Shown here: positions 7,311 through 10,000 of the stretch, piece by piece
How positions within the stretch are numbered: the stretch's first letter is position 1
Layout: the number at the start of each line of letters is the position of its first letter
NCBI RefSeq assembly: GCF_020217005.1
Contig: NZ_JAIWOI010000111.1
Span: forward strand, 1 to 10,000
Reading direction: 5' to 3'
Source of the DNA: Rheinheimera sp.
Lineage (GTDB): Bacteria; Pseudomonadota; Gammaproteobacteria; Enterobacterales; Alteromonadaceae
DNA: 10,000 nucleotides
Program-made: the position numbers and the translations under genes
The notes under the pieces: model-generated
Seen by the model: only the letters and a program-made list of their open reading frames with translations
The model's database searches: none
What the model was told of the DNA's origin: nothing

Positions 7311-7316
7311 CTCCTT
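7311..7316 (-). promoter_or_regulatory. Ribosome binding site fixing the csrD start
   Basis: AAGGAG on the minus strand lies 5 bases before the ATG at 7305. The longer reading frame from GTG 7392 has no such site, and the shorter start also puts the first membrane helix near the N terminus as in other CsrD proteins. Confidence 0.75.
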
Positions 7317-7329
7317 TTGCCTGAGGCAA
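7317..7329. promoter_or_regulatory. 13-base palindrome next to the csrD ribosome binding site
   Basis: TTGCCT and AGGCAA form a perfect inverted repeat around a single central base. It directly abuts the AAGGAG ribosome site of csrD, within its 5' leader if transcription starts upstream. It could be a repressor operator. As RNA, a one-base loop is sterically unlikely, so fewer pairs with a larger loop would form. No uridine run follows, so it is not a terminator. The function is unknown. Confidence 0.35.
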
Positions 7330-7405
7330 CGAATGCTTTAAGTGTGAGTCAAATTTAGCTTTTATGCAGATTTTTTTGTTGCTATTCAGCACTCAAGCCA
7401 GGTAC

Positions 7406-7435
7406 CAGACAAAAAGACCATGACTTTGGTATAGT
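7406..7435 (+). promoter_or_regulatory. Candidate sigma-70 promoter for elaA
   Basis: CAGACA (7406-7411, 4 of 6 to TTGACA) and TATAGT (7430-7435, 5 of 6 to TATAAT) are separated by 18 bases. The -10 element lies 36 bases before the elaA ATG, leaving room for a short leader with AGGA (7461-7464) as ribosome site. This is a consensus match by eye only. Confidence 0.4.
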
Positions 7436-7471
7436 GAAGTCAAATCATTAGAAAGAAAACAGGACAACAAG

Positions 7472-7948
7472 ATGGAATGGCAAGTTGCAGGCTTTAGTCA
7501 GTTGGATTCGTATACTGTTTACGCCATGCTGCAATTAAGGGTGGATGTATTTGTGGTTGAACAAAACTGCCCTTACCCTGAATTGGATAATAAAGACTTA
7601 CATCCGCAAACCCGGCATATTCTGCTGAAAAAGGGTGACAAAATCCTGGCTTATGCCCGGGTGTTAGCACCCGGGGTCAGTTATGAAAACAGCCCGGCTT
7701 TAGGCCGTATTTGTGTATCTCAAACAGCACGCCGGCTGGCTTTGGGCAGGGGGCTGGTCGATAAAGCTCTGGCTGTCGCCAGCAGTTGTTGGCCTGATAT
7801 GGAGATCCGTATATCAGCCCAATGTTACCTGCAACGTTTTTATGAATCTTTTGGCTTTGTGGCCTGCAGCGAATCTTATCTGGAAGACGACATTCCGCAT
7901 TTGGAAATGGTGCGTCCAGCCACGCCTTTGCATACAGAAACTGTTTAG
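7472..7948 (+). CDS. elaA: ElaA-family GNAT N-acetyltransferase
   Basis: The 158-residue protein is close in length to E. coli ElaA (about 153). Family marks are LRVDVFVVEQNCPYPELDNKD (22-42), including the VFVVEQ.CPY.ELD segment that distinguishes ElaA, then LAYARVL (59-65), LGRICVSQTARR (77-88) and LGRGLVDKAL (91-100), the acetyl-CoA pyrophosphate loop. ISAQCYLQRFYESFGF (114-129) is the usual C-terminal GNAT helix and strand. The expected activity is transfer of acetyl from acetyl-CoA to an amine. The physiological substrate of ElaA is not established, and neighbours give no hint. A cytoplasmic location is likely, as no signal is seen. AGGA lies 7 bases before the ATG. Confidence 0.93.
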   Translation: MEWQVAGFSQLDSYTVYAMLQLRVDVFVVEQNCPYPELDNKDLHPQTRHILLKKGDKILAYARVLAPGVSYENSPALGRICVSQTARRLALGRGLVDKALAVASSCWPDMEIRISAQCYLQRFYESFGFVACSESYLEDDIPHLEMVRPATPLHTETV

Positions 7949-7960
7949 AAGCATAGTCCT

Positions 7961-7984
7961 GTGCCCTGTTTTTTCTCAGGGTGC
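7961..7984. terminator. Weak hairpin between convergent elaA and the oxygenase gene
   Basis: GTGCCCTG and CAGGGTGC can pair over 8 positions in the plus-strand RNA (six Watson-Crick, two G-U) around an 8-base U-rich loop. It lies in the 40-base gap between convergent stop codons, where a shared terminator is expected. No U run follows the stem in either direction, so a classical intrinsic terminator is doubtful. Confidence 0.3.
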
Positions 7985-7988
7985 AGAA

Positions 7989-8690
7989 CTAAGCGTCAGT
8001 ACCATATAACTGCTCTGCACGATTAAACAGCACCCAGCTGGTCAGGATATATTTGTCATTCGATATTGGCACGCAACCTCTGTGGGTATGAGTAAAGTAT
8101 GCGGGAGCTATCACCATTCGTCCTGCTTTGGGTTCAATAGCCTTATTCTGATAATAGAACTCAGTCTGGCCGCCTTCTGCCACATCGTTTAAGTAAAACA
8201 TGAACAACAAGGTGCGGTGCAAAGGCTCGTTATTGGGCAGTTGTGGGTAAACCTCAGAATGCCAATAACCATAATTACCTCTGCCTTGCTGGTACTTTTG
8301 CATCTGGATAGGACCAAGCCTGTACAAAGTGCGCATAAAGTTATCGGCCTGAGGAGCGCCCAATTGTTGGTAGTTCTGTGCAGTAATAGACACCATGCGT
8401 TGCTCCGTCGGGTGAGCGACCGTCATACTAACAGGCCCGATCAGTGCAAAGTGATACTTTTTAAAATACTCGGCCACGTAACTGGTGGTGTATTTAGTGA
8501 TTTGATGTAAGGCTGCCTGGTAGTCCTGATACTGGTTCAGGTAGAGATCGGTGCTTAGCTTTTTACTAGGATCGACACCACCGCCGGTGCGGCCCGCTAC
8601 TTTGTGTGAGCTTTGCTCAAACATCAGTATCAGTTGCTGACAAAAGTCTTGTGGTAAGACATCATCGTACACTTCAATAAAATCATTCAT
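7989..8690 (-). CDS. 2-oxoglutarate/Fe(II)-dependent oxygenase with an HxE iron motif
   Basis: The 233-residue protein matches the prolyl 4-hydroxylase-like 2OG-Fe(II) dioxygenase fold: an N-terminal helical region (FIEVYDDVLPQDFC), then the double-stranded beta-helix core from about residue 125. The proximal iron motif is H144-S-E146 (YWHSEVY), not the common HxD. The distal histidine is probably H203 in THTHRG, and K213 (NDKYILTSWV) sits where the 2-oxoglutarate-binding Arg or Lys is expected. LLFMFYLNDVAEGGQTEF (161-178) and EPKAGRMVIAP (186-196) are standard core strands of the P4H family. The substrate is unknown and the context does not reveal it. No signal peptide is seen. Only 17 bases separate this start from the divergent thioesterase gene; a Shine-Dalgarno sequence is not obvious. 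Confidence 0.85.
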   Translation of the reverse strand: MNDFIEVYDDVLPQDFCQQLILMFEQSSHKVAGRTGGGVDPSKKLSTDLYLNQYQDYQAALHQITKYTTSYVAEYFKKYHFALIGPVSMTVAHPTEQRMVSITAQNYQQLGAPQADNFMRTLYRLGPIQMQKYQQGRGNYGYWHSEVYPQLPNNEPLHRTLLFMFYLNDVAEGGQTEFYYQNKAIEPKAGRMVIAPAYFTHTHRGCVPISNDKYILTSWVLFNRAEQLYGTDA

Positions 8691-8707
8691 AGTTTCAGGG
8701 TATTGTT

Positions 8708-9106
8708 ATGTTTAAAGAAATCATTCAGCCGCGTTTTAATGAAACGGATGCTCTGGGTCATATCAACAATACAGTGCTGACGATGTGGTTTGAAGGGGCA
8801 AGGGATCCTATTTTCAAATTATTTACACCTGATCTTGATACCAAACAGTGGCGGTTAATACTGGCCAGCATCAGTGTGCAATTTAAAGCAGAGCTGTTTT
8901 ATGGCCGTCCTGTTGAATTACGCACTGGTATCAGTAAGGTGGGCAATAGCTCCTTTGAAGTGCTGCAGCAAGCTTGGCAAAACGGCCAGTGTTGTGCTGA
9001 AGGTACAGCTGTATTGGTGCACTATGACTTTATTGCCAAACAAAAAAAGTTGCTAAGCGCAGAACAAAAAGCAGCCTTAAGCCAACATCTGCTTTCAGCC
9101 AGCTAA
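8708..9106 (+). CDS. Hotdog-fold acyl-CoA thioesterase (4HBT/FadM-YbgC type)
   Basis: The 132-residue protein has the 4HBT thioesterase signature near its N terminus: RFNETDALGHINNTVLTMWFE (9-29), in which D14 is the expected catalytic acid, followed by the LGHINN turn and the long hotdog helix. Later strands (LILASISVQFKAELFYG, VELRTGISKVGNSSFEVLQQAW, CAEGTAVLVHYDF) follow the usual pattern. Such enzymes hydrolyse acyl-CoA esters in the cytoplasm; chain length or aromatic preference cannot be read from the sequence. It is a single-domain protein of typical length. CAGGG lies about 7 bases before the ATG as a weak ribosome site. Its promoter must lie largely inside the divergent oxygenase gene. 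Confidence 0.9.
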   Translation: MFKEIIQPRFNETDALGHINNTVLTMWFEGARDPIFKLFTPDLDTKQWRLILASISVQFKAELFYGRPVELRTGISKVGNSSFEVLQQAWQNGQCCAEGTAVLVHYDFIAKQKKLLSAEQKAALSQHLLSAS

Positions 9107-9190
9107 TCTGGGAGTTGGTCGCGTGGCACTGGCAATTTGGCCTTTGGCTGATTAGTTTGAATGCTCCTGTATTTGAGAGAACTAACCACA
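9107..9190 (+). promoter_or_regulatory. Intergenic leader upstream of the gamma-glutamyltransferase gene
   Basis: This is an 84-base gap. TTGGCT (9144-9149) and TGTATT (9168-9173), 18 bases apart, are a poor promoter candidate whose -10 would sit only 17 bases before the ATG. GAGAG near 9175 is too far from the start to be a good ribosome site. No terminator hairpin is visible after the thioesterase gene, so read-through into the next gene is possible. Confidence 0.2.
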
Positions 9191-10000
9191 ATGAAAAAAC
9201 TTCTGCTCTGCAGCCTGATTGCTATATCGCCACAACTGATGGCGTACGACCGTATTACCGGTGCTGATTTTGCCAGCCGCTCTGAAGTCATAGCACCTCA
9301 CGCGATGGCCGCCACTAGTCAGCCATTAGCCACCCAAATTGCCCTGGACATTATGAAACAAGGCGGCACAGCGGTAGACGCTGCTATAGCTGCTAATGCA
9401 GCTTTAGGTTTAATGGAACCCACAGGGAATGGTATAGGTGGCGATTTGTATGCCATTATCTGGGACGGTAAAACCAATAAAATCTATGGCTTAAATGCCT
9501 CTGGCCGTTCGCCTAAAGGTTTAAGCTACAAGCAATTAGCGAAAGAGCTGAAAAAGCTTGGCCGTGAAGATTTGCCGCCTTATGGCATGTTGCCCATTAG
9601 CGTACCTGGTGCTGTAGACGGTTGGTTTGAAATGCACCAGAAGTTTGGCAAATTGCCTATGACACAAATTTTGCAGCCTGCCATTAGTTATGCTGAACAA
9701 GGTTTCCCTGTCAGTGAACTGATAGCGTATTACTGGGACAGATCTGTGCCCAAGTTAAAAGACCAGCCTGGTGATTTTGTCGGTACTTTTACTATCAATG
9801 GTAAAGCGCCGGCCAAAGGCGAGATGTTTAAAAACCCGGATTTAGCTGCCACTTATAAAGCTATAGCGACAGGCGGTCGAGATGCCTTTTACAAAGGTGA
9901 TATTGCCAAAAGTATCGATGGCTTTATGAAAGCCAACGGTGGCTACCTGCGCTATGAAGATTTTGCCAGTCACAAATCGGACTGGGTAGAACCTGTATCG
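9191..10000 (+). CDS. ggt: Gamma-glutamyltransferase-family protein, exported (partial, first 270 residues)
   Basis: The reading frame is open from the ATG at 9191 to the window end. A signal peptide is visible (MKKLLLCSLIAISPQLMA, probable cleavage after residue 18), so it acts in the periplasm. Gamma-glutamyltransferases are Ntn hydrolases made as a precursor that cleaves itself before a catalytic Thr; they hydrolyse or transfer the gamma-glutamyl group of glutathione and similar compounds. Visible family segments are VIAPHAMAATSQPLAT (33-48), QGGTAVDAAIAANAALGLMEP (57-77) and GNGIGGDLYAII (79-90). NASGRSP (102-108) has R106 at the place of the glutamate-binding Arg, and SVPGAVDGW (about 139-147) follows. 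The GxGGD and GLNASGRSP forms suggest the GGT-like branch rather than classical glutathione GGT. The catalytic Thr lies beyond the window, so activity cannot be judged. Confidence 0.92.
   Translation, partial: MKKLLLCSLIAISPQLMAYDRITGADFASRSEVIAPHAMAATSQPLATQIALDIMKQGGTAVDAAIAANAALGLMEPTGNGIGGDLYAIIWDGKTNKIYGLNASGRSPKGLSYKQLAKELKKLGREDLPPYGMLPISVPGAVDGWFEMHQKFGKLPMTQILQPAISYAEQGFPVSELIAYYWDRSVPKLKDQPGDFVGTFTINGKAPAKGEMFKNPDLAATYKAIATGGRDAFYKGDIAKSIDGFMKANGGYLRYEDFASHKSDWVEPVS

Noticed and set aside
7306..7392. N-terminal extension of CsrD by 29 residues from a GTG
   Set aside because: It has no ribosome site and a poor N-terminal composition, while the ATG at 7305 has AAGGAG 5 bases upstream.
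7961..7984. Strong bidirectional terminator between elaA and the oxygenase gene
   Set aside because: A hairpin is possible but includes wobble pairs and no U run follows it; listed only as weak.
8217..8510. 97-codon open frame on the plus strand
   Set aside because: It is antisense to the core of the oxygenase gene and has no recognisable domain.
9103..9291. 62-codon minus-strand open frame
   Set aside because: It overlaps the signal peptide and start of the gamma-glutamyltransferase gene; no ribosome site or homology is evident.
1..10000. Defence island, prophage or transposon content
   Set aside because: No integrase, transposase, terminal repeats, restriction or toxin-antitoxin genes were seen; all main frames match chromosomal families.

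Overview
The window looks like chromosomal DNA from a gammaproteobacterium of the Rheinheimera/Alishewanella/Shewanella/Vibrio type. The evidence is an MSHA (mannose-sensitive haemagglutinin) type IV pilus biogenesis operon, a CsrD/MshH homologue beside it, and ElaA and other proteins typical of that group. The genus is inferred from protein style only. No tRNA, rRNA, insertion sequence, CRISPR array or phage gene was seen, and base composition looks even throughout.

Left part (1-4503, minus strand): six tightly packed genes read right to left: mshI (PilM-like), mshI2 (PilN-like), mshJ (PilO/GspM-like), mshK (PilP/GspC-like), mshL (outer-membrane secretin) and the start of mshM (ExeA-like ATPase, cut by the window edge). 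They overlap by 4 to about 23 bases or lie 2 bases apart, so this is one transcription unit with probable translational coupling. Together they encode an inner-membrane alignment platform, a secretin and a loading ATPase for the pilus. The pilin, motor and adhesin genes should lie beyond position 1. A 104-base AT-rich gap (4504-4607) holds the likely promoter.

Middle (4608-7305): a plus-strand PLP-dependent enzyme of the ACC deaminase/D-cysteine desulfhydrase family, whose active-site threonines point to desulfhydrase. It meets csrD (minus strand) tail to tail with a 29-base overlap. csrD encodes a membrane protein with degenerate GGDEF and EAL domains. In Vibrio and Shewanella csrD (mshH) normally sits directly before mshI on the same strand; here the PLP enzyme gene lies between them in the opposite direction.

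Right part (7306-10000): elaA (GNAT acetyltransferase, plus) faces a 2-oxoglutarate/Fe(II) oxygenase gene (minus) that has an unusual HxE iron motif. That gene diverges, with only 17 bases between start codons, from a hotdog acyl-CoA thioesterase gene (plus). The window ends inside an exported gamma-glutamyltransferase-family gene (plus).

I do not see a clearly new biological system. Most of the window is a recognisable pilus and housekeeping region. The points worth a second look are the Asn-rich insert in the secretin, the catalytically dead CsrD with a palindrome at its ribosome binding site, the HxE oxygenase with its compact divergent partner, and the PLP enzyme placed between csrD and mshI.
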